This document shows, piece by piece, positions 7,337 to 16,027 of a stretch of DNA of 64,000 nt. Position 1 is the stretch's first letter. Each line of letters starts with the position of its first letter. The translations under genes were made by a program, and so were the position numbers. The notes beneath the pieces are model-generated. The model was not told where the DNA came from. It worked only from the letters and a program-made list of their open reading frames with translations, and did no database searches. Source of the DNA: Sinomicrobium weinanense (GTDB lineage Bacteria; Bacteroidota; Bacteroidia; Flavobacteriales; Flavobacteriaceae); assembly GCF_018863395.1 (NCBI RefSeq), contig NZ_JAHKRR010000002.1, forward strand, positions 596,188 to 660,187, in the 5' to 3' direction.

Positions 7337-8347
7337 TCACACTTCCTCTTTATTCAGCATCTCCCACAGCTTGTCTTTCAGTTCCTGCATCCCCTGCTGG
7401 GCTACGGAAGAAATGAACATATAGGACACACCATCAAAAGCATCGGTGAGCTCCTTTTGGACCTCGGCTTTCAGCTCATCGTCGAGCATATCCGATTTGG
7501 AGATGGCAATAAAACGGTCCTTGTCGAGCATTTCGGGATTGTAACGGCGGAGTTCGTCCAGTAATATCCCGTATTCTTTTTTAATATCCTTACTGTCCGC
7601 CGGAATCAGGAACAACAGGGTTGAATTTCTTTCTATATGGCGCAGAAAATAATGCCCGAGGCCTTTCCCTTCGGCAGCACCTTCTATGATCCCGGGAATA
7701 TCTGCCATGACAAAGGTCTGAAAATCCCGGTGCTGTACGATGCCCAGGTTGGGCTTTAGCGTAGTAAATTCGTAATCGGCGATCTTGGGCCTGGCTGCGG
7801 TCATTACAGAAAGGAGGGTTGATTTTCCCGCATTCGGAAAGCCTACAAGACCGACATCGGCCAGGACCTTCAGTTCCAGGGTTATATTCTTTTCTTCTCC
7901 TTCCAGTCCGGGTTGCGCATAGCGGGGAGTCTGGTTGGTAGCACTTTTGAAATGCCAGTTACCCAGTCCGCCCTTACCTCCCCGGGCTATCACTTTTTCT
8001 TCACCGTCCCCGGTAATTTCCAAAAGGGTCTTTCCCGTCTCGGTATCCTTGACCACCGTTCCCAGGGGAACATCCATATAGGTATCCTCTCCATCTGCCC
8101 CCGTACTGCGGTTTTTACTTCCGTCTCCCCCGTGGCCTGCCTTGAAGTGTTTCTTGAACTTAAAATTAAAAAGTGTCCAGAGGTTTTTATTTCCCCGGAT
8201 AATAACGTGTCCGCCCCGCCCGCCGTCACCGCCATCGGGACCTCCCTTGGCTACGTACTTTTCCCGGTGCAAATGGGCAGACCCCTTGCCTCCTTTTCCG
8301 GAGGACACATATATTTTTACATAATCTACAAAATTCCCCTCCGTCAT
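7337..8347 (-). CDS. obg: Obg GTPase
   Basis: Essential GTPase involved in late assembly of the large ribosomal subunit and the stringent response. Residues 1-160 form the Gly-rich Obg fold ([12 protein letters not shown] at 35-46). The G domain has the P-loop GFPNAGKST at 169-177, TT in switch I near 195 and DIPG at 216-219. The G4 motif reads SKSD (283-286) rather than NKxD, which appears to be tolerated in this lineage. G5 SSV is at 313-315. At 336 residues it lacks the C-terminal OCT domain of some homologues. It lies 57 bases downstream of the same-strand purine-enzyme fusion gene but has its own promoter-like box. Confidence 0.95.
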   Translation of the reverse strand: MTEGNFVDYVKIYVSSGKGGKGSAHLHREKYVAKGGPDGGDGGRGGHVIIRGNKNLWTLFNFKFKKHFKAGHGGDGSKNRSTGADGEDTYMDVPLGTVVKDTETGKTLLEITGDGEEKVIARGGKGGLGNWHFKSATNQTPRYAQPGLEGEEKNITLELKVLADVGLVGFPNAGKSTLLSVMTAARPKIADYEFTTLKPNLGIVQHRDFQTFVMADIPGIIEGAAEGKGLGHYFLRHIERNSTLLFLIPADSKDIKKEYGILLDELRRYNPEMLDKDRFIAISKSDMLDDELKAEVQKELTDAFDGVSYMFISSVAQQGMQELKDKLWEMLNKEEV

Positions 8348-8381
8348 CTTCTTGCCGTGGCTTTTTTAAATAAAATTAATG

Positions 8382-8389
8382 CAAAGGTA
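8382..8389 (-). promoter_or_regulatory. obg promoter, -7 element
   Basis: TACCTTTG on the minus strand matches TAnnTTTG. It sits in the short gap between the upstream fusion gene and obg, 35 bases ahead of the obg start. Confidence 0.55.
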
Positions 8390-8404
8390 CAAAGTCCTGT
8401 ACCC

Positions 8405-9532
8405 CTACCCTTTGACCACCTCCAGGTTTTCGATAACCCCGGAAAGACGTGTGGTGATCTCTTCTATGGAACCGATGCCGTTAACACTGAAAAACTTGCC
8501 CTGTTCCTTGTAATAATTCATCAAAGGCGCTGTTTTTTTGTTGTACTCTTCGAAACGGTTCCTTATTTTTTCTTCGTCCTGGTCGTCGCTTCTCCCGCTT
8601 ATTTTTCCCCTTTCGAGCAGGCGGTTGATCAGCACCTCGTCATCAGCTTCCAGGGCTATGGTAGCATTGACCTCCATTCCTTCGGTGTGCAACAGGTTGT
8701 CCAGGGCTTCGGCCTGGGCGGTTGTTCTTGGAAAACCATCAAAAATAAACCCTCGGGCACCTATGTTTTTTTCCACTTCGGCCTGTAACATATTTATGGT
8801 CACCTCATCGGGCACCAATCCTCCCGCATCGATATAGGTCTTGGCCAGTTTGCCAAGCTCGGTTTCGTTCTTGATGTTGTAGCGAAACACCTCTCCGGTA
8901 GAAATGTGTACCAGATTATATTTTTCCTTTAAAAAAGCTGCCTGTGTTCCTTTTCCCGCTCCGGGTTTTCCAAAGAGCACTAAATTTATCATGTCTTTTT
9001 CTTTTAATTGATATATTTCGGGCAGGTTCCTTCCCAGGCCGTCGTAGTCCAGTCCGTAACCTACGATAAACCTGTTGGGAAGCTCCATCCCTATGTAATC
9101 TATTTTTAATTGCTGTTTATATGCTTCGGGTTTGTAAAACAATGTAGCTACTCTCAGGCCCTTGATCTTCATGCCCGAAAATATGCGGTGTATCTCCACC
9201 AGGGTGTTCCCTGTATCCACGATATCTTCCAGCACTACAACCGTCCTGCCTTCCAGGTTTTCACTCAGGCCTACGAGCTGTTGTACCCGCCCGGAAGAAG
9301 AGGTGCCGCTGTAAGAAGCTAATTTAACAAAAGATATTTCACAGTCTTCCGGATATTGTTTTAAAAAATCGGCCGCGAACATAAAAGCGCCGTTGAGGAT
9401 GGCCACAAATACAGGTACCTCGCCCTTCAGGTCTGCGCAGACGTCTTGCGTCAGGCGTCCTATAGCCGCGTCGATCTCTGCGGAAGATATAAAAGGTTCA
9501 AAGTATTTGTCGTGAAGTTTTATAATTCCCAT
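8405..9532 (-). CDS. Fused hypoxanthine phosphoribosyltransferase - adenylate kinase
   Basis: One 375-residue frame joins two purine enzymes. Residues 1-175 are hypoxanthine-guanine phosphoribosyltransferase, which turns hypoxanthine or guanine plus PRPP into IMP or GMP (PRPP motif VVVLEDIVDTGNTL at 98-111; product-binding end VGYGLDYDGLGRNLPEIY). Residues 181-375 are a complete short-lid adenylate kinase: P-loop GKPGAGKGT at 188-196, FDGFPRT at 264-270 and a short lid ERGKISGRSDDQ at 307-318. The linker is only a few residues. A Met at residue 181 (codon 8990-8992) follows an A-rich stretch and could be a second start giving free adenylate kinase. Both domains are cytoplasmic. Confidence 0.93.
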   Translation of the reverse strand: MGIIKLHDKYFEPFISSAEIDAAIGRLTQDVCADLKGEVPVFVAILNGAFMFAADFLKQYPEDCEISFVKLASYSGTSSSGRVQQLVGLSENLEGRTVVVLEDIVDTGNTLVEIHRIFSGMKIKGLRVATLFYKPEAYKQQLKIDYIGMELPNRFIVGYGLDYDGLGRNLPEIYQLKEKDMINLVLFGKPGAGKGTQAAFLKEKYNLVHISTGEVFRYNIKNETELGKLAKTYIDAGGLVPDEVTINMLQAEVEKNIGARGFIFDGFPRTTAQAEALDNLLHTEGMEVNATIALEADDEVLINRLLERGKISGRSDDQDEEKIRNRFEEYNKKTAPLMNYYKEQGKFFSVNGIGSIEEITTRLSGVIENLEVVKG

Positions 9533-9578
9533 TCAAAAAATATCTTCAAAAAACCAGCTTGTTACGTTTATAAAGGGA

Positions 9579-9586
9579 CAAATATA
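9579..9586 (-). promoter_or_regulatory. Promoter -7 element of the hpt-adk fusion gene
   Basis: TATATTTG on the minus strand, 46 bases ahead of the start, matches TAnnTTTG. Confidence 0.6.
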
Positions 9587-9706
9587 CTATATTTTTCAGA
9601 CGGAGGATGGGTGACCGGTGACCGAAGTTTTTATAACTGTGTTTTTTAAACAAACGAAAGCTGTCATGTGATCTTTGACAGGCTTTATTACATCAAAACA
9701 AATGCC

Positions 9707-10339
9707 TTACGGCTCCTTTTTGATGGAAAGCGCACCGGAAGGGCATTTTCCTACCTGCTCCACGATCTTATCCACAGGAGCGCCATCCATGTTCACCCAC
9801 GGATGTTTTTTGGGATTGAACACCGAATACAGCCCGCGCCAGCACTTTTCCGAATGGATGCACAGATTGGGCTTCCAGACCACGGTAGTACCTTCTTTGG
9901 TATATTCCTTAACGATGCCTTCGTCCAGTTTATCCACTTTTTCCAGGGTCATTTCCACGTTTTGCTTCAGCATAAGGCTTACAGGGCATTTTTCACCGAT
10001 CTCCATGAGGCGGTCTTCCTGCTCTTTCGGAAGCTCTTTTTCAAAGACCACTTCTTTCTTTATTTTCTGTCGTATCCCGTCATTACCCATCACGGACAAC
10101 CGGGAGGCGTGCACCTTTATCTTCCCTACGTCCCATCCCTTGCGTTGGGCATACATTCGCATGGTTATCGCAGTACAGGAAGCCAAAGCCCCCAGCAAAT
10201 AATCGGTAGGTGAAGGTTGTTTGTCCTTGCCGCCCGCACTCACAGGTTCGTCCACATAAAACACATGTTTACTGGTAATTACCTGTGTAAAATAATCATC
10301 CAGGCCGTTACTGGCCACCGCTTCGTTCTTTTTTGCCAT
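9707..10339 (-). CDS. OsmC-family peroxidase-like protein with C-terminal Fe-S (Fer4_19) domain
   Basis: A 210-residue fusion. Residues 1-135 are OsmC/Ohr-like, with the family redox cysteines at about 55 (ALASCTAITMRMYA) and 118 (EKCPVSLML), which reduce organic hydroperoxides. Residues 140-208 match the short Fer4_19 domain: CIHSEKCWRGL at 160-170, KHPWVNMDGA and CPSGAL at 199-204, with three cysteines as usual for the family. The fusion suggests electrons may be delivered through the Fe-S domain, but this is inference. It stands alone on the minus strand. Confidence 0.88.
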   Translation of the reverse strand: MAKKNEAVASNGLDDYFTQVITSKHVFYVDEPVSAGGKDKQPSPTDYLLGALASCTAITMRMYAQRKGWDVGKIKVHASRLSVMGNDGIRQKIKKEVVFEKELPKEQEDRLMEIGEKCPVSLMLKQNVEMTLEKVDKLDEGIVKEYTKEGTTVVWKPNLCIHSEKCWRGLYSVFNPKKHPWVNMDGAPVDKIVEQVGKCPSGALSIKKEP

Positions 10340-10743
10340 GATTTTTTGTGTTTGATATTCTTTGGTTGCTGTATTTTACAAGATACGATAAAATTTGAAG
10401 GGAGGGGGAGAGTTTTGGAGTTGGGGAGTTTTTGGGTGCAATATAACAAGGGGAGCCCCCTCTGCCCTGGTATCCCTTACTTCGGCTTTAGTTTATCCTC
10501 AGCTCGCCTGCACTGAGCTTGTCGAAGTGCCGAAGGGCTCAGCACAGGTAAAGGGAGAATACGTATCTTTTAAACCTTATTTTTTTATTCCTGCATTACA
10601 ATATTGGACACTCAGTCTCCATGTCACCCGGTCCCCTTGTCGCCAAGTCAATAAAATTGACGGACTTTACCTAAAAACAACTCCTAATTCCATAAGAATC
10701 CATATTTTTATATCGCCAAACACAGCACTGAAAAACACAACAC
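10340..10743. other. 404-base gap with one REP-like hairpin
   Basis: No convincing gene. It contains the REP-like hairpin at 10507-10548 and otherwise AT-rich spacer in front of the OmdA-family gene. Confidence 0.6.
10507..10548. repeat. REP-like palindrome
   Basis: Arms CCTGCACTGAGC and GCTCAGCACAGG (10 of 12 positions pair) around an 18-base loop with TTGTCGAAGTG. It belongs to the widespread 'TGAGCTTGTCGAAG' type of intergenic repeat. A related word occurs inside pyrD at 50217-50240. Confidence 0.6.
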
Positions 10744-11256
10744 ATGGCACCCAAACCCTTAGTGGACAAAAAATACCTGCTGGAAAAATTTCCGGGTAAA
10801 GGCGGATGGACCTACGCAGCCCTCCCCGAGATTAACCAGCAAAGGGACAAATATTTCGGAATGCTCCGGGTATATGGCGAAATAGACGGGCATCCGCTTA
10901 CCGGAAAGACCCTGATGCCCAAAGGAAACGGTATAATGTTCCTGCCCGTAAATGCATCTGTCCGTAAGGCCATCGGCAAAGGTGAAGGCGATCATGTACA
11001 CCTGAAATTATATCCGGAAAAACCCTTTGCTGAGGAAAAGGCCGTAGATTTTTCTTCAGGCACCCCTCTTAAAATCCCGGAAGACATCATGGATTGTTTT
11101 AAAACAGAACCCCCTGAAGCCTATCGGAACTTTCAGCATTTGCCGGAAGATCAAAAACGACACTGGTTGCAATGGATATATGAGGTAAAGCAGGAAGACA
11201 GCCGTGCCGAAAGGATTGTAAAAATGATGGACAACCTTTTATACAGCACCAGATGA
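10744..11256 (+). CDS. DUF1905 / YdeI-OmpD-associated (OmdA) family protein
   Basis: A 170-residue cytoplasmic protein. Residues 10-95 match DUF1905 (WTYAALPEINQQRD, GKTLMPKGNGIMFLPVNASVRKAIG, GDHVHLKLY). The C-terminal part (about 105-168) matches the OmdA helical domain: AYRNFQHLPEDQKRHWLQWIYE, then the AERIVKMM motif. The biochemical role of this family is unsettled. It overlaps the next gene by 4 bases (ATGA), implying translational coupling. Confidence 0.85.
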   Translation: MAPKPLVDKKYLLEKFPGKGGWTYAALPEINQQRDKYFGMLRVYGEIDGHPLTGKTLMPKGNGIMFLPVNASVRKAIGKGEGDHVHLKLYPEKPFAEEKAVDFSSGTPLKIPEDIMDCFKTEPPEAYRNFQHLPEDQKRHWLQWIYEVKQEDSRAERIVKMMDNLLYSTR

Positions 11257-11741
11257 GCCGTAAACTGACTTATACTGCCGCCACACCGGAAGACCACGAA
11301 CTCCTTACCCGGACCGCCAGGACCTCCAAGCAATACTGGGGCTATGCCGATCATCTGATGAAGTTATGGCAGGAAGAATTGACCATAAGCCCGGACTATA
11401 TCACCCGAAATGATGTGATAAAAATAGAAGGGACACAGGGTTTTATCGGTTTTTATGCCCTGGTAGACAAAGAAAAGGGGCACTGGGAAGTAGACCATTT
11501 CTGGTTACTGCCCGATTACATCAGGAAAGGATATGGCACACGGATATTTGAGCATATCCTGAAACACATCAAGGAAAAGGGCGGCAGATCCGTATCACTG
11601 GCCTCCGACCCTCATGCCAAAGGGTTTTACGACAAAATGGGCGGCTCCGTCATTCAGCGCGAACCGAGTAAGGTTCCCGGTCGCTTCCTCGATGTTTACG
11701 AATTCCGGGTAAAAAAGAAGGACAGATCTTTCAAGGAATAG
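11253..11741 (+). CDS. GNAT-family N-acetyltransferase
   Basis: A 162-residue acetyl-CoA-dependent acyltransferase. The core shows HWEVDHFWLLPDYIRKGYGTRIFEHIL (beta4 and the pyrophosphate-binding RxGxG-type loop RKGYGT) and FYDKMGG near residue 127, the usual end of a GNAT fold. The acceptor substrate is unknown. The start overlaps the stop of the OmdA-family gene by 4 bases, and the next gene begins 31 bases later, so the three probably form one operon. Confidence 0.9.
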   Translation: MSRKLTYTAATPEDHELLTRTARTSKQYWGYADHLMKLWQEELTISPDYITRNDVIKIEGTQGFIGFYALVDKEKGHWEVDHFWLLPDYIRKGYGTRIFEHILKHIKEKGGRSVSLASDPHAKGFYDKMGGSVIQREPSKVPGRFLDVYEFRVKKKDRSFKE

Positions 11742-11771
11742 CACTAACGGCAAAAGGACACCAATAACAAT

Positions 11772-12341
11772 ATGGAACAACTGCTCAAAGATATCAGGAG
11801 CTGTCAGGTATGTGCCCCGCACCTGGAGCTGGGCCCCAACCCCGTACTGACCGCACATCCCGACAGCAAAATTGTGATCATCGGCCAGGCTCCCGGTGCC
11901 ATCGTGCACAAAAGCGGCATTCCGTGGGATGACAAAAGCGGGGACAACCTCCGGCAATGGATGCAGATCGACAGGGACACTTTTTACAATGCCGAAGAAG
12001 TGGCGTTGATCCCCATGGGTTTCTGCTATCCGGGCAAAGGAAAATCGGGTGACCTTCCGCCCCGGAAGGAATGTGCCCCGCTGTGGCACCCTGCCCTCTG
12101 GAAGCAGATGAAACAGGTAAAACTCATCCTGCTTATCGGCGCCTATGCCCAGGGATACTATTTGCAGGACCTGAAAAAAAAGACCCTCACCGAAACCGTA
12201 AAGAACTTCGAGGAATACCTTCCGAAATACTTTGTACTGCCCCATCCCTCTCCGAGAAATAACATATGGAGGGCCAAAAATCCGTGGTTTGACAAAGAGG
12301 TAATCCCCCGGTTAAGAAGTAAAATCAAGGAATGCCTGTAA
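11772..12341 (+). CDS. Uracil-DNA glycosylase superfamily protein
   Basis: A 189-residue protein with the family 4/5-like UDG signature: motif A IIGQAPGAIVHKSGIPWDDKSG near residue 37 and the C-terminal motif LPHPSPRN near 157 (HPSPxN type). Four Cys residues could bind metal or an Fe-S cluster (SCQVCAPHL at 10-18, a later Cys near 78 and 95), but the usual 4Fe-4S spacing is not clear. It may remove damaged bases from DNA or be a divergent relative. It is likely cotranscribed with the GNAT gene. Confidence 0.82.
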   Translation: MEQLLKDIRSCQVCAPHLELGPNPVLTAHPDSKIVIIGQAPGAIVHKSGIPWDDKSGDNLRQWMQIDRDTFYNAEEVALIPMGFCYPGKGKSGDLPPRKECAPLWHPALWKQMKQVKLILLIGAYAQGYYLQDLKKKTLTETVKNFEEYLPKYFVLPHPSPRNNIWRAKNPWFDKEVIPRLRSKIKECL

Positions 12342-12450
12342 ACAGTATGTGACACGTACTTTCCTGTTTTTATAAGATCGGCTTTTCCCCTCAACAAAAT
12401 ATCACCGGCAGACTAACTTTAAGGGATTGTTCCCGGTTCAGCCTTCAGCA

Positions 12451-12864
12451 TTATTTTGCTCTGGTCATTATCGGCTCCTTTTTCGATCTTCCCCAGGCAA
12501 TGAACACAGCTATAATACCAAAACAGATGTTTATGCCGATCTGAGAGGCCTCTCCCCTTAAAATATGAAAAACACCTGCTGCCATCATCAGGGCTACCAC
12601 TCCATAGGCGGCAAAAACAGTGAGCCGGGGCCGGATGCGAAACAGTGCCGGAAAGACCAATCCCACCGCGGCCGATAGATCCAGTATTCCTGTCAGGATG
12701 ACCAACCCGGAATTATCGGCCGTCCAGGGCCACATTTCAACTAATTTATCAGCAGGCTGAAATAGCTTCATCACTCCTGCCCAGATAAGCACAGCAGCTA
12801 AAATCACTTGTGCTATCCAAAGGATAATGTGCATTGTTCCCCATGTTTTTTGTTCATTTGTCAT
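12451..12864 (-). CDS. DoxX-like membrane protein
   Basis: A 137-residue inner-membrane protein with four predicted helices: about residues 12-32, 50-70, 80-98 and 105-123. The first carries the DoxX-type WAGVMKL segment followed by P-A-D-K. Such proteins are linked with thiol or quinone redox stress, but the function is not established. It is divergent from an HxlR regulator and probably controlled by it through the palindrome at 12938-12953. Confidence 0.85.
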   Translation of the reverse strand: MTNEQKTWGTMHIILWIAQVILAAVLIWAGVMKLFQPADKLVEMWPWTADNSGLVILTGILDLSAAVGLVFPALFRIRPRLTVFAAYGVVALMMAAGVFHILRGEASQIGINICFGIIAVFIAWGRSKKEPIMTRAK

Positions 12865-12893
12865 GGTCGTATATCTTTTAGATTTTATAAAAA

Positions 12894-12901
12894 CAAAATT
12901 A
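12894..12901 (-). promoter_or_regulatory. doxX-like gene promoter, -7 element
   Basis: TAATTTTG on the minus strand, 29 bases ahead of the start. Its -33 region falls near the GATAG half-site at 12922. Confidence 0.55.
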
Positions 12902-12903
12902 TC

Positions 12904-12911
12904 TATATTTG
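12904..12911 (+). promoter_or_regulatory. hxlR promoter, -7 element
   Basis: TATATTTG on the plus strand, exact TAnnTTTG, directly beside the divergent -7 box of the doxX-like gene. Confidence 0.55.
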
Positions 12912-12937
12912 CTTTCCATCAGATAGTACTTTCCCCA

Positions 12938-12953
12938 TGGATAGCACTATCCA
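12938..12953. promoter_or_regulatory. Likely HxlR operator
   Basis: TGGATAG-CA-CTATCCA, a perfect 7-bp palindrome with a 2-base centre, downstream of the hxlR -7 box. A further GATAG half-site lies at 12922-12926. It shares the GGATAG half with the other HxlR locus (6890-6905). Confidence 0.6.
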
Positions 12954-12985
12954 ATGAGAAAGTAATGTAATCCAAAACAGAAGTT

Positions 12986-13324
12986 ATGCTGTCAAAAGGC
13001 GGTTGCCCGAAAACCATGCTTTCCATCAGGGATGCACTCGAAACACTGGAAGGAAAGTGGAAACTGCTTATCCTGTTTTCCCTGTCGGAAGGCCCGAAGC
13101 GGTTTAAACAGATATCCAGGGATGTCCCCGGAATAACAGACAAAACACTTTCCAAAGAGCTGAAAAGACTCGAAACCCACCAACTCATCCTAAGAGAAGT
13201 CTTCAACACTTTTCCCCCGACCGTTCAATATTCCATTACAGCACACGGAATGTCACTCGAAAAACTATTGGATGAATTGCATTACTGGGGACTGTTACAT
13301 CGAAAAGAGATCATAGGAAAGTAA
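12986..13324 (+). CDS. HxlR-family transcriptional regulator
   Basis: A 112-residue winged-helix regulator with the full HxlR core: CPKTMLSIRDALETLEGKW, RFKQISRDVPGITDKTLSKE (recognition helix, near 50-70) and the wing VQYSITAHGMSLEKLL. The N-terminal Cys at residue 7 is the conserved sensor position. It is divergent from the DoxX-like gene and most likely regulates both. It differs from the other HxlR in this window over most of its length, so the two are not a recent duplication. Confidence 0.93.
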   Translation: MLSKGGCPKTMLSIRDALETLEGKWKLLILFSLSEGPKRFKQISRDVPGITDKTLSKELKRLETHQLILREVFNTFPPTVQYSITAHGMSLEKLLDELHYWGLLHRKEIIGK

Positions 13325-13498
13325 CATTCTTTTCAAACGCAAAGCGATCTGCCTGCCCCCTCTAATAATGCACAAATGACCATTTGCTTCTATGGGTATA
13401 AAAAAATTTAACATTCCGTAAGGATTTCATTATCAATCGATCATAATACACTATTCGAATTTATTCTAAATAAAGTTTACTCTTCCGCGAATACACCC

Positions 13499-13506
13499 TA
13501 TTTTTG
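13499..13506 (+). promoter_or_regulatory. Siderophore-receptor promoter, -7 element
   Basis: TATTTTTG matches TAnnTTTG, 33 bases ahead of the start. A TTTA at about 13477 is at -33 spacing. I see no obvious Fur box. Confidence 0.55.
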
Positions 13507-13539
13507 CCAGCAATTTATAATGAGTCTAAGTAAGGATCT

Positions 13540-15924
13540 ATGAAAAAAGCATTATTTATTGCGCTCTTATGTTGTTTGGGCACAACCTATGCACAGCAAT
13601 CAGGAACCGTAAAGGGACAAGTAACCACGGCAGACAACGAGCCTATCCCTTATGCCAGTGTTTTTATTAATAAAATTCAGAAAGGTGTTTCGGCTGATGA
13701 GCAGGGGTATTTCAGCATTTATAATGTCCCCTATGGAAACTGGATTTTACAGGCCAGTGCCGTGGGCTTTGTAAGTGCCTCCACAACCATATCGGTCGAT
13801 CGACAGGAGCTTTCGGGCGTTACGTTCAGCCTGGACTTAGACAACCATCTGAATGCGGTAGAAGTTTTCGGTAACCGCTACCAGCATCCCGATAAGATCG
13901 AAGCCCTGACCCGGCTACCGCTGGAACCTTACGAGCAAATACAAAGTATTTCGGTCATCGGTGAAAAACTGATTGAAGACCAGGGAGCCCTGACCATTTC
14001 CGAAGCCACCAAAAACGTACCGGGGGTATATACTTTTGCTACCTACGGCAACAAAAGAGAAAGTATGTCTTCCCGCGGATTCAGGGGTATTCCCATTCTG
14101 AAGAACGGGGTGCGTGTACACTCGGATTTCAGGGGCGTGGGTATCCTGACCGACATGCAGGGCGTGGACAATATCCAGGTCCTTAAGGGAGCAGCATCCA
14201 TCACCCAGGGGGTGGCCACCGACCTGGGAAGCCCCGGGGGGATTATCAATATCGTTACCAAAACCCCTAAATATCGCTTTGGCGGACAGGCCTCCCTCCG
14301 GGTGGGCAGCTACGGACAGGTACGCCCTACCTTTGATGTTTACGGCCCGCTTAACGAGAAAAAGAACGTGGCCTTCAGGATCAACGGAGCACTGGAACGT
14401 GCAGACAGCTATCGCCGCGGCATTTCTTCCGAACGTTTTTACATCAATCCTTCATTGCAATGGCGTATTGACGACAAGACCAAGGTAACCCTGGAAATGG
14501 ATTATTTTGACGACAGCCGGACCCCTGATATGGGAACAGTAAACCTGAACGAAAACGATGTCAATGCCATTTACGACCTGCCCCATAACCAGTTTTTAGG
14601 GTTTAAGAACGATAAATCCATTACCAAGAACAGTTCTTACAGTATCCGTTTCGACCGGGCCTTAAGCGACAAACTTACCTTAAAAGGAGCTTTTTATAAA
14701 TCGCACCTCGACCTGAACGATAAGGGGGCCGGTTTCGGAAGAGGCTCCATTGAAGCAGGAGGGGAAACACAATACAATCTCAGGCAGAGAAGTTACTCCA
14801 CATCAACCCGGAAAGACGACAACAGCGTATTGCAGTTCGACCTGATCGGCGATGATATTTATACCGGGAGCATTAAACACACCTTCCAGGTAGGCTTCGA
14901 TTACAGGGCTTCGAAATACGCCACCCGCAGCCAGTCTTCCGGCACCATCGACACTATTGATGTATTTGCCCAAAATACCAACAGGCTTCCAGGCGGACTG
15001 GAGTTAGGAGAAGCAAGCACCAACGGAGGCGAAACAAAATCCATCGGTTTTGTAGCCCAGGACGTCATCACCTGGACCGACTGGTTTAAAACTTTCATAG
15101 GTTTACGTTACAGCTCTACCGAAACCATTGCCGAAGTAGAGAACACCACCAGCGAAGCCTTTAACCCGTTGGCAGGAGTTATCTTCTCACCCATTAAGAA
15201 CATCAACATTTTTGCTTCATACACTAACAGTTCCTACCCCAGAACTGCCGCACGCCTCGGGAAAAACGGGGAAGAACTGGGCAACGAACGCTATGACCAG
15301 CTCGAAGCCGGGGTAAAGACCACCTGGCTGGACGACCGTTTACGTTTTAACCTCACCCTGTTTAAGATCAACAACAAAGACATTAACCTCGCGGTTTATG
15401 ACGAAACCTGGACCAATATCCTTTACTACGAAAAAGGAGGAAATGACCAGCGACAGGGGATAGAAGCAGAACTTACCGGAAGGCCCCTGGAAAACCTGGA
15501 AGTCATTGCCGGATACTCCTATATCGATGCCCGGTATAAGGAACACAACGCCTATGTTTATGGTTCAGCCCCTCTAAACACTCCGAAACATACCGCCAAT
15601 CTGTATGCCAACTATTTGTTCAAAGGAAACCTGGAAGGACTTTCTGTGGGCGCAGGAGCATATTATACCGGAAAAAGGCCCATTAACGACTGGAGTTCGG
15701 GAGCGGTGACTCACGAAGGTATCGTACCCAATCAAAAACCTTTCGATGTTAAAGAATATACCCTGGTTAACTTCCAGGCAGGATACAAGATCGACGACAA
15801 CTGGGGGGTGCGCTTCCTCGTTAACAACCTGTTCAATGAAATAGGTTATAATGCATACAGGACAAGTTTCATCAACCAGACAGATCCGAGAACATTTGCC
15901 GGAGTGGTGACCTATACCTTTTAA
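13540..15924 (+). CDS. TonB-dependent siderophore receptor
   Basis: A 794-residue outer-membrane receptor for an iron-chelate. Signal peptide to residue ~18 (TTYAQ), a carboxypeptidase-regulatory-like beta-sandwich at 24-105, then the plug (about 125-235: SISEATKNVPGVYTF-type segment, SSRGFRGIPILKNGVR, VLKGAASITQG, SPGGIINIVTKTP) and a 22-strand barrel to the C-terminal TYTF. The plug pattern is that of FhuA/FhuE-type hydroxamate siderophore receptors. The ligand cannot be assigned. The PepSY protein follows after a hairpin and probably acts with it in iron release. Confidence 0.93.
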   Translation: MKKALFIALLCCLGTTYAQQSGTVKGQVTTADNEPIPYASVFINKIQKGVSADEQGYFSIYNVPYGNWILQASAVGFVSASTTISVDRQELSGVTFSLDLDNHLNAVEVFGNRYQHPDKIEALTRLPLEPYEQIQSISVIGEKLIEDQGALTISEATKNVPGVYTFATYGNKRESMSSRGFRGIPILKNGVRVHSDFRGVGILTDMQGVDNIQVLKGAASITQGVATDLGSPGGIINIVTKTPKYRFGGQASLRVGSYGQVRPTFDVYGPLNEKKNVAFRINGALERADSYRRGISSERFYINPSLQWRIDDKTKVTLEMDYFDDSRTPDMGTVNLNENDVNAIYDLPHNQFLGFKNDKSITKNSSYSIRFDRALSDKLTLKGAFYKSHLDLNDKGAGFGRGSIEAGGETQYNLRQRSYSTSTRKDDNSVLQFDLIGDDIYTGSIKHTFQVGFDYRASKYATRSQSSGTIDTIDVFAQNTNRLPGGLELGEASTNGGETKSIGFVAQDVITWTDWFKTFIGLRYSSTETIAEVENTTSEAFNPLAGVIFSPIKNINIFASYTNSSYPRTAARLGKNGEELGNERYDQLEAGVKTTWLDDRLRFNLTLFKINNKDINLAVYDETWTNILYYEKGGNDQRQGIEAELTGRPLENLEVIAGYSYIDARYKEHNAYVYGSAPLNTPKHTANLYANYLFKGNLEGLSVGAGAYYTGKRPINDWSSGAVTHEGIVPNQKPFDVKEYTLVNFQAGYKIDDNWGVRFLVNNLFNEIGYNAYRTSFINQTDPRTFAGVVTYTF

Positions 15925-15948
15925 TATTATTTTTTGAATTTCTTATCC

Positions 15949-15980
15949 ATAAGGTGTGGTATCATTTGGCCACACCTTAT
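15949..15980 (+). terminator. Stem-loop between siderophore receptor and PepSY gene
   Basis: A perfect 11-bp stem (ATAAGGTGTGG with CCACACCTTAT) and 10-base loop, with only a weak T tract after it. More likely an attenuator or processing signal than a full stop. Confidence 0.65.
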
Positions 15981-16027
15981 TCTGGTTTTATCGTATAACC
16001 GTTTGGCAACAACTAATCCATGGAACT

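Noticed and set aside
15956..16027. Upstream start for the PepSY protein
   Set aside because: The ATG lies in the stem of the hairpin at 15949-15980 and the added residues lack family support.
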